Part shown: piece after piece, positions 50,464 through 60,185 of the stretch | Numbering within the stretch: position 1 is the first letter of the stretch | Layout: every line of letters begins with the position of its first letter | Source of the DNA: a bacterium | GTDB lineage: Bacteria; Vulcanimicrobiota; Vulcanimicrobiia; Vulcanimicrobiales; Vulcanimicrobiaceae | NCBI GenBank assembly: GCA_021790935.1 | Contig: JAJYFL010000010.1 | Coordinates: 1-64,000 of the forward strand | Length of the DNA stretch: 64,000 nucleotides | Reading direction: 5' to 3' | Made by a program: the position numbers and the translations under genes | Notes under the pieces: generated by a model | What the model was told of the DNA's origin: nothing | What the model saw: the letters and a program-made list of their open reading frames with translations, nothing else | Database searches by the model: none

Positions 50464-52536
50464 ATGCCGGTTCGAATAAAGACTGCGAACGCGACCCGCT
50501 CCGCGCCCCCGTCGGCGGCCGGAGCCTTGCCGCTGGGCCTGCCCCGGCCGCCGGGCGAGCGGCCCCAAAAACCTCCGGGCTTGAGCCTGTGCATGATCGT
50601 CAAGAACGAAGAGCGTTTTCTCGAGCAGTGCCTGCGCAGCGCGGCCGGCGTGGTGGACGAAATCTGTATCGTCGATACGGGCTCGACCGACGCCACGCTC
50701 GAGATCGCAGAGCGTTTCGGCGCTCGGATCGAGCATCGCCCGTGGCGCAACGATTTCGCGTGGGCGCGTAACGAAAGCCTGGCGCTTGCGACCAAACGGT
50801 GGATTTTGGTGCTGGACGCCGACGAAGAGCTGTTGCCCGAATCGCTCGCCGCCCTCGAAGAACTCAAACGAGCGCCGGCGTATCGGACCGCCGTCTGGCT
50901 GCGATGTTTCAATAAAGCCGACGACTATCGCGGCACGGGCACGATGTCGCACGCCTTGATTCGCATCTTCCCAAACAGCGACGAGATCCGATTCCGCGGC
51001 CTCATTCACGAGTTTCCAACCGTGGGCGATAGTCCGACGGGGCTGGATGGCGTGACCTCGCCGGTCACCATCCTTCACCACGGCTACCTCAAGGACGTAG
51101 TCTCGGCCCGCGACAAAGGCCGGCGCAATCTCGAGATCGTCACTGCGGCCACGGAGCGCGAACCCGACGATCCGTTCCACTGGTTCAATTTGGGGTCGAC
51201 GGCCTTCTTGATGGGCGATTTCGAGGCCGCGCGCGACGCCCTCGAACGGATGCGCGATCTCAACGGCCGGCGCGCGCGCGGATTCGTCCCGAACGGCCTG
51301 GCGATGCTCTCCGAAGTCTACTGCGACAAGTTGCGCGATCCGGAGCGGGGTGCCCAGACGGCGCGGCTGTGCTTGGAGTTCTCGCCGCATTACGCCAACG
51401 GTCACTTCCAGTTGGGGAAGTCCTTGGTGGCCTTGGCAAGACTGGACGAGGCACGGGAAGCCTATGCGGCGGCCATCGACGACGGCAACTACGCTCAGCA
51501 GCAGTTCGTCGTCGACGAAGAGGTCTCGATTTGGAAGGCGCAGAGCGAGATTGGGTCGACGTACGCGCAGCAAGGCGATTTCCAGCAGGCGCTCGCGTGG
51601 TTCGAAAAGGGTCTCGCCAATCGGCCGAAGGTGCAACCGCTGCGCGTCAACTACGCGCGCGCTCTCGAACAACTCGGGCGCTTCGGCGAGGCGCTGCGGG
51701 CGCTGCGCGAGCTCTACGAAGAGTTCGGCGACGAGCAGGCGATTCTCGACTATACGAATTTTCTGCTGCGCCATGGAGAGGAGTCCCGGGCCGTCGAGGT
51801 CATCGAACAATCCTACGGCCGCGTGGCAAAGACGACGGCCGTCACGATGCTGACCGCCGCCGCCGCCGTCGCGCAGCGTCGCGGCTGGTTCGCCCCGGAA
51901 CGGTACCTCGAGATGGCGCTCGAAATCGAACCGGGAGCGGCCACGGCGCTCAATGCGCTCGAGGCGCTCTATCGCGAGCGGGGAGAGGAAGCAAAGCTCG
52001 AGGCGCTGCTCGAGCGCGAACGCGCAACGGCTCCGGCCGAGAGCGCGGATTTCCTCCGCCGTTCGCATCAGCACATCGGTGCCGGAACATTTGCCTCCGG
52101 CTTGGATCTCGCGCTGCAAGGTCTCGCGCGCTGGCCGGAGGATCCGTTATTGCACTACAATGCAGCGATCTGCCTGGTCAATCTCGGCCGCAAGGACGAA
52201 GCGCTCGAGCATCTTGGCCGCATCGGAGAGGCGGCTACCCCCGCCTACGGACGCGCGCGCTTTTTGGAAGGCGTCGTACTGCGCGAGTTGGGCCGCTTCG
52301 ACGAAGCGCTGGACTGCGTCGACCGTCTGCTGCGCATCGACCCCGTGCAGCTCGACGCGCAACTTCTGCGAGCGGCACTCTTGGAGGCGAAGGGGCTGCT
52401 CGGTGAAGCGGAAGCCGCTTTGCAGGGCGCGGTGAGCCTCGATCGCCAACGCGCGTCGGTAGAGTTGGCGACGTTCTACTTGCGTGCCGGGCGTTTCGAC
52501 GATGCGCGGCGCGTCGCCGACGGGGCTCTGGCGTAG
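50464..52536 (+). CDS. GT2 glycosyltransferase with C-terminal TPR repeats
   Basis: 690 residues. GT-A domain at about 38-240: LSLCMIVKNEERFLEQCLRSA, IVDTGSTDATLEIAERFGARIEHRPWRNDFAWARNESL, LVLDADEEL (DxD-type metal site). From about 225 to the end run at least eight TPR-like helical repeats (DPFHWFNLGSTAFLMGDFEAARDALERM, NGHFQLGKSLVALARLDEAREAYAAAI). Resembles GT2-TPR proteins that modify flagellin or other surface proteins. Its position right after flagellin suggests filament glycosylation; that is inference. Confidence 0.85.
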   Translation: MPVRIKTANATRSAPPSAAGALPLGLPRPPGERPQKPPGLSLCMIVKNEERFLEQCLRSAAGVVDEICIVDTGSTDATLEIAERFGARIEHRPWRNDFAWARNESLALATKRWILVLDADEELLPESLAALEELKRAPAYRTAVWLRCFNKADDYRGTGTMSHALIRIFPNSDEIRFRGLIHEFPTVGDSPTGLDGVTSPVTILHHGYLKDVVSARDKGRRNLEIVTAATEREPDDPFHWFNLGSTAFLMGDFEAARDALERMRDLNGRRARGFVPNGLAMLSEVYCDKLRDPERGAQTARLCLEFSPHYANGHFQLGKSLVALARLDEAREAYAAAIDDGNYAQQQFVVDEEVSIWKAQSEIGSTYAQQGDFQQALAWFEKGLANRPKVQPLRVNYARALEQLGRFGEALRALRELYEEFGDEQAILDYTNFLLRHGEESRAVEVIEQSYGRVAKTTAVTMLTAAAAVAQRRGWFAPERYLEMALEIEPGAATALNALEALYRERGEEAKLEALLERERATAPAESADFLRRSHQHIGAGTFASGLDLALQGLARWPEDPLLHYNAAICLVNLGRKDEALEHLGRIGEAATPAYGRARFLEGVVLRELGRFDEALDCVDRLLRIDPVQLDAQLLRAALLEAKGLLGEAEAALQGAVSLDRQRASVELATFYLRAGRFDDARRVADGALA

Positions 52537-52546
52537 ACCTGCGCGG

Positions 52547-55183
52547 ATGCCCGAGCTGGATTACACGATCGTCATACCCGCGTTCAACAAAGCGGCGCTC
52601 ACGCGCCAGTGCCTGCTGACCCTGCGCCAGACTCTCGTCGGAGCCGGCGAGGGCGAGGTGATCGTCGTCGACAATGCCTCGAGCGACGAGACGCCGGCGA
52701 TGCTGGCGGAGTTTCCGTGGGTTATTGCGATCCGCAACGAAGTCAACCGGGGTTTCGCCGGCGCGAACAATCAAGCCGCCCGTGCGGCGCGGGGCCGTTT
52801 CCTGGTGCTGCTGAACAACGATACCGTCGCGCGGCCCGGGTGGCTCACCGCGATGCTGCGAACTGCGGCGCAGCCCGGGGTTGGAGCGGTCGGCGCGCGG
52901 CTGCTCTTCCCCGATGGCCGCATTCAGCACGCCGGCGTCATGATCGAGGCCAGCCCCTTCGGGCTCGCGCGCTTCGTGCCGCTGCACGATCTCTACCTTG
53001 CGCCGGGTGAAGACCCAAGCGCCCACGTCCGTGCGGATCTCCAGGTGGTGACGGCCGCCTGCTTCGTGACGCCGCGCGAACTCTATCTCGATCTGGGCGG
53101 TCTCGACGAGGGTTTTTGGAACGGCTACGAGGACGTCGATTACTGCCTGAAGGTTCGAGCGCGCGGCCTGCGCGTGGTGTACGAGCCGGAGGCCGTGCTG
53201 ACGCATTTCGAATCGCAGTCGGGGACGCAGCGCTTTCGCCGCGTCGCCGCGAACGTCGAGCGGCTGGCCCGCCGATGGAACGGCCGCGTCGAGTACGACG
53301 AAGTTGCGCGCGCGCTTCGCCGGGGCGAAGTGCGCCGGCGGCTGCGCGCCTCGAACGGGATCCTCACGAGCGAACTCTTGCCCGTGCCGACGACCACGGT
53401 ACTCGTCCACGGCGCGCGCGACGGCTTCGACGCAGCCGCATGCGAGCGTATGCTGCGCGCGAACGTCGCGCCGGTCGACCGCATTCTGATTGCCGGCGCC
53501 GGCCAGGAGATCGAGCTCGCGCGCCGCCAGATGGAGCGCCGGGGAGACCGCTACCTCGCCTTCGTCGAGGCCGGCAGCGAACTGCGCGAGGGCTGGCTCG
53601 ACGAACTCGTCCGGCAGATCGAGTTCGGCTGGAACGTCGCCGCCGCAACGGCAGCGCCCGAGTTACCGCCCGGCGACGACGGATCTCCAACCTTCGCCGC
53701 CGACGCTCGCTGCACGCTGATTGCGTTACGGCATTTCCCCATGCACGAACGGTTGGCCGATTTTCCCACGCTGCACGGCGCGGTCGCCGATTACTTGATC
53801 CGCGCCGCCGGTCTACGCCTGGGAACGCGCGGCGGCGCGCGCCGGCTCGGAACGTTCCCGGACCCGTGCGACGATCCGCAGTTCGAACGCGTCCATGGGC
53901 TGCGCCTTCGCGAAGTCCTCTCCGACGACGTTGCGCTGACCGAGCGGGCGCTGCGTTCGCTAGTACCGCGCGCGCGGGGGCTCGTCTCGATCGTGATGCT
54001 GAGTTGGAACGCTCCCGAGTTTACGAAACTTGCGCTCGAATCGATACGCGCCTATACGAGCCATCCGTACGAAGTGATCGTGGTGGACAACGGCTCCGCG
54101 CGCGAAACGACCGATTGGCTTCGCACGCTCGAGGACGTGCGGGTGATCTACAACGCGTCCAATCGCGGTTACGCAGGGGGTAACAACCAGGCGCTGGCCG
54201 CGGCGCGCGGCGAGTACGTCGTCCTGCTCAACAACGACGTGGTCGTCACCGAGGGATGGCTCGACGGGCTGCTCGATGCTTTCGACCGTATCCCGGGGCT
54301 CGGCGTCTGCGCTCCCCGGAGTAACCGCGTCGTCGGGCACCAACTGGTGGTCGACGTGGAGTATCAGGGTCTCGCGGAGATGCACCGCTATGCGGCCGAG
54401 CGCCGCGAACGCTACCGGCGCACCGGGTACGTCGCCGATCGGGCGATCGGGCTGTGCCTTTGCATCGACCGGCGGACGATCGACGAGATCGGCGGCATCG
54501 ACGAACGTTTCGGAGTCGGCAACTTCGAGGACGACGATTTTTGCATACGCGTGCGCGCGGCCGGGTATCGCATCTACGTCTGCAACGACGTCTTCATCCA
54601 TCACTTCGGAAGCCGCACGTTTGCCGCGAATAAGATCGACTATGCGGCGACCATGCGCGAGAACTGGCACCGCTTCACGTCAAAGTGGAATCTGCCTGCG
54701 GCCAATCCCGCGCACGGCTATTCGGCGCGGGGAGCGATATTGGGCGGATTCGACCGGCCGGCGCATTATTTCGCGCTGCCGGCCGAGGCGAGTGCGGCGT
54801 CCTACCGCATCGTTTTCCTCGCCGCGCCGTCGAGCGAAGCGGAGTGGGAGGAGATCGGCGCGTTCCTGCGCCGCTACGTTCGGGCGTATGCGGGCGTACG
54901 CGACGTGTTGTGCGCGATTGCGGCGCACGGCGAATTGAGCGCCCAGACGCTGGGATCTCGGGTGGAGCGAACGATCGCGCGGAGCGGCATCCCCACGGAG
55001 CAGACGCCGGATGTCGAGATCGGCGACGTGGACGATATCGAAGCCTGGCTCGCCTCGCTTCCTTCGGTACGGCGTATGCGCATCGGAGAGCCGACGCAGG
55101 CCGCACTTCTCGCGCTCGAACCCGTCGCCGACGCAAGCCCAAGCGCGTTGCGCCGCCTGCTCGAGCCGCTCGCGCCCGCATGA
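52547..55183 (+). CDS. Double GT2 glycosyltransferase
   Basis: 878 residues from ATG 52547. Two GT-A domains: about 4-250 (DYTIVIPAFNKAALTRQCL, VIVVDNASSDET, RGRFLVLLNNDTVARPGW) and about 478-720 (VSIVMLSWNAPEFTKLALESI, VIVVDNGSARETT, RGEYVVLLNNDVVVTEGW). Both keep NND in the metal-binding spot and an acidic EDVDYC / EDDDFC base motif. It may add two successive sugars or extend a chain. The stop overlaps the next gene (ATGA), so the glycosylation genes form one unit. Confidence 0.88.
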   Translation: MPELDYTIVIPAFNKAALTRQCLLTLRQTLVGAGEGEVIVVDNASSDETPAMLAEFPWVIAIRNEVNRGFAGANNQAARAARGRFLVLLNNDTVARPGWLTAMLRTAAQPGVGAVGARLLFPDGRIQHAGVMIEASPFGLARFVPLHDLYLAPGEDPSAHVRADLQVVTAACFVTPRELYLDLGGLDEGFWNGYEDVDYCLKVRARGLRVVYEPEAVLTHFESQSGTQRFRRVAANVERLARRWNGRVEYDEVARALRRGEVRRRLRASNGILTSELLPVPTTTVLVHGARDGFDAAACERMLRANVAPVDRILIAGAGQEIELARRQMERRGDRYLAFVEAGSELREGWLDELVRQIEFGWNVAAATAAPELPPGDDGSPTFAADARCTLIALRHFPMHERLADFPTLHGAVADYLIRAAGLRLGTRGGARRLGTFPDPCDDPQFERVHGLRLREVLSDDVALTERALRSLVPRARGLVSIVMLSWNAPEFTKLALESIRAYTSHPYEVIVVDNGSARETTDWLRTLEDVRVIYNASNRGYAGGNNQALAAARGEYVVLLNNDVVVTEGWLDGLLDAFDRIPGLGVCAPRSNRVVGHQLVVDVEYQGLAEMHRYAAERRERYRRTGYVADRAIGLCLCIDRRTIDEIGGIDERFGVGNFEDDDFCIRVRAAGYRIYVCNDVFIHHFGSRTFAANKIDYAATMRENWHRFTSKWNLPAANPAHGYSARGAILGGFDRPAHYFALPAEASAASYRIVFLAAPSSEAEWEEIGAFLRRYVRAYAGVRDVLCAIAAHGELSAQTLGSRVERTIARSGIPTEQTPDVEIGDVDDIEAWLASLPSVRRMRIGEPTQAALLALEPVADASPSALRRLLEPLAPA

Positions 55184-57162
55184 GATATCACTCCCGTCAC
55201 CGCGTGCTGGATTGCTGGCGCGATGCCGGTCGCCTGCGCCGCGTCGTCTCAGCGCAGACGCTGGTAGCCGCTCGCTTCGAACCGCTCTACCAGGCAATCC
55301 GCCTGGAGAGCGCGCTCGACCTCGTCTTCGCTCGCGACGGAGAGCTCGCGGTCGTGCCGTTCGTCATCGTCGACGGCGCGATGCTGCAGGAGATCGAGTC
55401 TTCGCCGCTGGTCTGGCCGCTCTCAGTGCATGCTGCGCTCTCGGAGGAGACCGTCGACGCGCTCGAGGCGGAGTTGCTGCCGTGGTTGACGGCGCACCTT
55501 CTGCATGCGTCGCTTTCGACCGAGCAGATTCGCCGCTACGATGCGCCGGCTGGAGCGCTGGAGCAGTTCGAAGGCGCGCGCGATCTCGGCTTTCTCGGTG
55601 CGGCTTCGTACGCGCGGGTGCTGGAGGCTTCGGCGCCGTATGCGTTCGCGGCGCGCATGGCGCGCGGTAAGGACGTGGCGGTTCGGGACGGGCCGGCTGC
55701 CGGGACGGGCCTCGCGATTCTGGCGCGCCACGCGCGGCGGCTGCAGGCCGATCTGGGCGACGCGTTCGCGGCCGTGCGCTCCTGGTACGGGCTCGATGCG
55801 TTAGGCGAACTCGACGAAAACGCGCCCCAGGATCTCTTCCTCGCGCGGGAGGCGCCGGCCGCGGCTGCGGTCACGGCGGTGCTGCTCGATGCCGAGGTGG
55901 GGGGCAGCCACGTCGTTCGCGTCGCACGGCCGGTGCCGATGGACGTGATGCTTTCGTTCGATCCGGCGGACTCGGAATGCGCGCGCGTCTTCAGCGTCGT
56001 GACGCGGCAGCGCGAGCAACTGCGGCGACCGTTGGGCGGTGCGACGCCGGCTCCGGTCGGCGGTTCGTCGGGGCGGGTCGTCGTCGCGTTACGCGACGAC
56101 TGGCGCCAGCATCCGGACTCTGACTCCGACGAGGCTTGCGAGCTGGCGCGGCGCTTGAATGCGGAAGGGTTTAGCGTCGACGTTCGGGGCCTCTCGGAGT
56201 CCATCGTGCCGGGCTCCTACGACCTCGGGCACGCGATCGGCCTCTCGCACCCGTCGAAGACGGCCGCGTTTCTCAGGCGTTTTGCCGAAGCGGGCGTTCC
56301 GGCGGTGCTGACGCCGCAGATCGAGAACGTCGAGCGCGAAGGCGTCTGGGGTGCTGCCGTTACCGGCGTCTTTCTGCAGGTCTCGCGCGACGAAGTCGCG
56401 CTGAGGGATCATCTTCGGATGCTGGCACTGCGGCGACTCGACGCCGAAGGCGTGACCAAGCGCGAGAGCGAGCCGTTCGAGGGATATGGCGCAGCGGTGC
56501 GCGAGGCGCTCGGTCAGGCGCGCGCGGTCATCGTCTCCTCGGCGGCCGAGGGGGGCTTTCTCGCCGATCGTTTTGCATGGGGCGGGACGCCCGTGATCGC
56601 CGCTCCGTGCGTTTCGACCGACCGCGAGGTCGAGCCGATAGCGGGCCTGGTCGGCACGGAGGATTTCATCTTGGCGCACGCGCCGATCGAGCGGCGGTGC
56701 AATCAGTTGCTGCTGGCGCGCGCTGCCTCCGCAGCTGGCTTGCCGCTGGTGATCGTCGGCCCGGTCTCGGAGAAAGACTACTACACGTTTCTCCAGGAGC
56801 ATGTGGACGAGCGGACGATCGTGCTGACGGACCTTTCGGAAGGGTGCGTGGCAGCGCTCTACCGGCGAGCACGCGTCTTTGCGAACGTTTCGTGGATGTC
56901 ATTTGGGTTGAGCCGCACCGTGCGGGCGGCCCTGTGCGGATGCGCTCTTGTGCTTCCGGCGCAGGGGTTCGCCGCCGAGCAATGGCGGCCGGGCCTTTGG
57001 GAGGTCGATCCGGCCTCGGTCGACGGGATCGCAGGCGGACTCGAGGACGCGTGGCTTCGAGCCGCCGATGGGGACGTCGCGCAGGCAGCCTCACGCATTG
57101 CCGCTGCCTGCGATCCGGTGCTGGCGCTCGTCGGCATCGTTGCTGCCTACGCCCGAGCCTAG
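55180..57162 (+). CDS. Large protein with GT-B-like C-terminus, probable glycosylation partner
   Basis: 660 residues from ATG 55180. The N-terminal half is unrecognised and Ala/Glu-rich. The C-terminal half (about 290-660) has GT-B-like features: VVVALRDDWRQHP, ARAVIVSSAAEGGFLADRFAWGGTPVIAAP, LPLVIVGPVSEKDYYTFLQEH, EGCVAALYRRARVFANVSWMSFGLSRTVRAALCGCALVLP, matching GT4-type nucleotide-sugar-binding segments only loosely. Coupled to the double GT2 gene. Its TAG stop is part of intergenic repeat copy B. Confidence 0.6.
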   Translation: MRYHSRHRVLDCWRDAGRLRRVVSAQTLVAARFEPLYQAIRLESALDLVFARDGELAVVPFVIVDGAMLQEIESSPLVWPLSVHAALSEETVDALEAELLPWLTAHLLHASLSTEQIRRYDAPAGALEQFEGARDLGFLGAASYARVLEASAPYAFAARMARGKDVAVRDGPAAGTGLAILARHARRLQADLGDAFAAVRSWYGLDALGELDENAPQDLFLAREAPAAAAVTAVLLDAEVGGSHVVRVARPVPMDVMLSFDPADSECARVFSVVTRQREQLRRPLGGATPAPVGGSSGRVVVALRDDWRQHPDSDSDEACELARRLNAEGFSVDVRGLSESIVPGSYDLGHAIGLSHPSKTAAFLRRFAEAGVPAVLTPQIENVEREGVWGAAVTGVFLQVSRDEVALRDHLRMLALRRLDAEGVTKRESEPFEGYGAAVREALGQARAVIVSSAAEGGFLADRFAWGGTPVIAAPCVSTDREVEPIAGLVGTEDFILAHAPIERRCNQLLLARAASAAGLPLVIVGPVSEKDYYTFLQEHVDERTIVLTDLSEGCVAALYRRARVFANVSWMSFGLSRTVRAALCGCALVLPAQGFAAEQWRPGLWEVDPASVDGIAGGLEDAWLRAADGDVAQAASRIAAACDPVLALVGIVAAYARA

Positions 57163-57324
57163 CAGGTTGCGGAAAAATCCCCGCACCAATCCCGCGGGCG
57201 CTTTGGGGCGATTTCTTCGTTGCTCATCAGTCACAACGCTACGGCGTTGCTCCCTCTTCACGCCTCGAACTCGCCCCAAATCGCTCCGCGGATATTGGCA
57301 CGAGGCTTTTCCCGCAACCTGCTA
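57160..57324 (+). repeat. Intergenic repeat element, copy B, with 13-bp terminal inverted repeats
   Basis: Starts TAGCAGGTTGCGG (57160-57172) and ends with the exact inverted complement CCGCAACCTGCTA (57312-57324). The inner arms also match in part (GGGGCGATTT near 57205 and its complement near 57272-57281), giving a large imperfect hairpin of 165 bases. TA at both ends would fit insertion at a TA target, as for MITEs of the IS630/mariner type. No coding capacity. The right TA is the first half of the -35 box of the flaG promoter. Confidence 0.75.
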
Positions 57325-57350
57325 AACTGCCCGAGCGTAAACGCCGAAAC
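57323..57350 (+). promoter_or_regulatory. Sigma-28-like promoter of flaG-fliD-fliS
   Basis: TAAA at 57323-57326, 16 bases, GCCGAAAC at 57343-57350. Spacing is one longer than ideal and the -10 has two mismatches, so weaker than the flagellin promoter. Right where late flagellar genes need one. Confidence 0.55.
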
Positions 57351-57382
57351 AGGGAAGTAGAAGCACTATGGAGGCCTCCAAC

Positions 57383-57703
57383 ATGGACGTTCAGGCTGTT
57401 GCGCCTGCGCCTGCCCGGGCACCGCACCCGACCGTAGTTGTACCGGCGCACGCCGTCGCGGATACGAACAACCCGGCACCCGGTGCGCTGACGACGGCGA
57501 TCTCGCGCTTGCTCGGCCAAGCGCACGGGACGCAGCCCACGTCCCTGAACGTGTCGTACCGCGTAGAACATCGTGAGATCGTCACGGTCTTCAGCGATCC
57601 GAAGACCGGCAAAGAGGTGGCGCAGTTTCCGCCCGAGCTGCTCATTCAGATGGCGGTATTTTTCGACAAGCACAACGGCGTGACGCTGGATCGGAACGCA
57701 TAG
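57383..57703 (+). CDS. flaG: FlaG family flagellar protein
   Basis: About 106 residues. ATG 57383 is preferred over ATG 57368 because GGAGG at 57370-57374 is spaced 8 bases from it. C-terminal FlaG signature: LNVSYRVEHREIVTVFSDPKTGKEVAQFPPELLIQMAVFFDKHNGVTLDRNA. It affects filament length in other species. Directly precedes fliD, the usual order. Confidence 0.9.
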   Translation: MDVQAVAPAPARAPHPTVVVPAHAVADTNNPAPGALTTAISRLLGQAHGTQPTSLNVSYRVEHREIVTVFSDPKTGKEVAQFPPELLIQMAVFFDKHNGVTLDRNA

Positions 57704-57705
57704 CG

Positions 57706-59721
57706 GTGTCGAGCATCGTTCCCGGCACGAACGTACCGCCGATATCGTTCCCGGGGATCGCCTCCGGGATCGACTACAACTCTATCATCCAAAAACTCAC
57801 CTCGCTCACGCTGGTGCAGAACGTCGCGCTCAACCAGCAGATCGCGACGCTCGACGCAGCGAATACCGAGCTCGTCACGATCAACGCCATGCTTGCCTCC
57901 GTGCAGAGCGCTTTGACGGGACTCTCGCAGCCCAGCCTGTTTAACACCTACGATGCCCTCAGCAGCAATACCAACGTTGCTACCGCACAGGGGATAGCCG
58001 GGGTGGCCGCAACGCCGGGCACCTACGTCATCGACTCAACGCAGTTGGCGACCTCGTCGCAGACTACCAACAACCCCGCCGCCGGCCATTCGATGCTCGA
58101 CACGCAGAACGGCGGCCCGAGTTGGCAGACGACCGTTCTCGACCAATCGTATGCGGCGATCGCCGCAACCAACGGTACGTCCGGTGGAACGGGGAAGGTC
58201 ACGATCAACGGCGTCACGGTCTCCTACGATGTTACCACCCAAACGCTACAGCAGATATTGAGCGACATTCAGACGCAGGTGCAGGCGGCGACCGGTGACA
58301 CGACGTTTACGATCGGCTTCGTCGCCGGTACCGATACCGTCCAGATCTCCGATACGAACAATCCCATAACGCTCGGATCCGCAGGCGATCAGGGGAATCT
58401 GCTCCAGGTCCTCAAGCTCGACCAAGCGCAGATCAAAAACGGCGGGGGATCGAACACCGTGACGGGCACCTCCGGTGTCGGCGGCATCAGCTTGACGAGC
58501 AGTTTCGATGCCGCTAACGGTGCCGGATTCGTGACCCCGGTGACGGCCGGTACGTTTACGATCAACGGCGTGCAGATCGCCGTCAACTCCGGCGATAACC
58601 TCGCCGACGTATTATCGCGCATCAATGCAAGCGGCGCCGGCGTCACGGCCTCCTATAACGGTGCGCTCAACAGCATCGTGCTTACGAATGCTTCCGCCGG
58701 GCCGCAGAGCATCGTCTTGGGCGCCTCGAGCGATACGAGCAACTTTCTGACCGCCGCCGGCCTGAAATCGGGGACGGTCGTCTACGGCAAACAGGCGCAA
58801 GTCGTCTTCCAAGACGCCAGCGGCAGCACGCAAACCGTATACAGCAATGGGAACCAGGTGACGACCGCGATCCCGGGCGTGCAGCTCAATCTCGTCGCAA
58901 ACACCAGTACGCCGTTCACGGTCACGGTCTCGCAGAATACCTCGCAGTTGGTCACCGCGCTCAACACCTTCGTTTCCGCATACAACACCACGATCAACGA
59001 GATCGACCAGGCGACCGCCGCGCCGGTGGTCACGCCGATGCAAACCGGTTCGCTTCCGGGGCAAGGCGGGGCGCATTCCTTTGCCGGCGGAGTTCTCTAC
59101 GGCAACGCAGACGTGGAATCGATAAAGGGGCAGCTCGAAAATATCGTTGCGGGCATCGTCAACAGCGGGAACGCCACCGGCTACAATTCGCTTTCGCGGA
59201 TCGGGTTGACGCTCGACAACTCCTTCACGGTCCTCACGACGGCGAACGACGGTTCGCCATCCGCCGGAGGCTCGAGCTCGACCTCGAGCAACCCGGTGCA
59301 GACGACGACCTATGCCGGAACCTCGGGCCAGCTCGCGCCGCTGAACCTCACGCAACTGCAGCAGGCACTGGCCTCCAACCCTGCGGCGGTGCAGAACCTT
59401 CTCAACGGTGCCGACGGCGTGGTTACGCAGCTCGGAAGCTACCTGACCGGCGTAACGGGCCTGCCGACCTCGCTCGCCTCCGGTTTGGCCGGCACGATTC
59501 CACCGGTTTCGCTGATGCAGGGCTTCGAGAACGCCAATACGGCCGACATTCAATCGCTGCAGCAGCAGGTGGCCGCCATTACCGATAACGCGAACCAGCA
59601 GGCCAACACCCTGCGGCAAGAGTTCGTCAGCACGGAGACCGCGATCGCCGGATATCAGGCGCTCCAGTCGCAGCTCTCGAGTTTCTTCAATACCGGCGGC
59701 AGCAGCGGCGGAACGCTCTGA
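57706..59721 (+). CDS. fliD: Filament cap protein FliD (HAP2)
   Basis: 671 residues with GTG start. N-terminal ISFPGIASGIDYNSIIQKLTSLTLVQNVALNQQI is the FliD_N signature. The C-terminal part has LNTFVSAYNTTINEIDQ, LNLTQLQQALASNPAAVQNLLNGADGVV and a final coiled coil (ADIQSLQQQVAAITDNANQQANTLRQEFVSTETAIAGYQALQSQLSSFF). Caps the growing filament; FliS and the FliT-like gene follow. Confidence 0.95.
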   Translation: MSSIVPGTNVPPISFPGIASGIDYNSIIQKLTSLTLVQNVALNQQIATLDAANTELVTINAMLASVQSALTGLSQPSLFNTYDALSSNTNVATAQGIAGVAATPGTYVIDSTQLATSSQTTNNPAAGHSMLDTQNGGPSWQTTVLDQSYAAIAATNGTSGGTGKVTINGVTVSYDVTTQTLQQILSDIQTQVQAATGDTTFTIGFVAGTDTVQISDTNNPITLGSAGDQGNLLQVLKLDQAQIKNGGGSNTVTGTSGVGGISLTSSFDAANGAGFVTPVTAGTFTINGVQIAVNSGDNLADVLSRINASGAGVTASYNGALNSIVLTNASAGPQSIVLGASSDTSNFLTAAGLKSGTVVYGKQAQVVFQDASGSTQTVYSNGNQVTTAIPGVQLNLVANTSTPFTVTVSQNTSQLVTALNTFVSAYNTTINEIDQATAAPVVTPMQTGSLPGQGGAHSFAGGVLYGNADVESIKGQLENIVAGIVNSGNATGYNSLSRIGLTLDNSFTVLTTANDGSPSAGGSSSTSSNPVQTTTYAGTSGQLAPLNLTQLQQALASNPAAVQNLLNGADGVVTQLGSYLTGVTGLPTSLASGLAGTIPPVSLMQGFENANTADIQSLQQQVAAITDNANQQANTLRQEFVSTETAIAGYQALQSQLSSFFNTGGSSGGTL

Positions 59722-59744
59722 GAGCCGGGACGAATGGAACTTCG

Positions 59745-60185
59745 ATGAAGAGCTCGCCGGACCAGAAATATCTGGAAACCTCGATCGCTACGGCTTCGAA
59801 GGAAGACCTGATCCTGCGGATATTCGATTATTTGATCTTGTCGGCACAGCAAGCGGTCGAGAAGATGCAATCCGACGCGGCCGACATCGAGGGCATTCAC
59901 CGACTGCTGTTGCGCGCGCAACGTGCCTGCTGTCTGCTGATGGGGTCGCTCGACATGGAGATCGGCGGCGATCTCTCCCGCAATCTCTTCCGGGTCTACG
60001 AGTTTTGGCATCACGAATTGGTGATGACCAACATGCAGAAGGATGTCCGCCGCCTTGAACGCACGTTGCCCTACTTCCGGGACTATCGGACGACGTGGGC
60101 GCAAGCCATCGCCCAGTTCAAAATCGAGCGGCGCCAGGCGATCGGAGGTTCGGATGCGGTATCGAGTTTTGGCGCCGTCGGCTGA
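59745..60185 (+). CDS. fliS: Flagellin export chaperone FliS
   Basis: 146 residues, helical. FliS pattern: YLETSIATASKEDLILRIFDYLILSAQQAVEKMQ with the YxxxxVxTAS-type start, and LMGSLDMEIGGDLSRNLFRVYEFWHHELVMTNMQKD (normally LNxEKGGEIAxNLxxLYxYM). It binds the flagellin C-terminus before export. Directly after fliD. Confidence 0.92.
   Translation: MKSSPDQKYLETSIATASKEDLILRIFDYLILSAQQAVEKMQSDAADIEGIHRLLLRAQRACCLLMGSLDMEIGGDLSRNLFRVYEFWHHELVMTNMQKDVRRLERTLPYFRDYRTTWAQAIAQFKIERRQAIGGSDAVSSFGAVG

Noticed and set aside
50455-52119. 554-residue open frame on the minus strand
   Set aside because: Antisense to the GT2-TPR gene; no domain signal.
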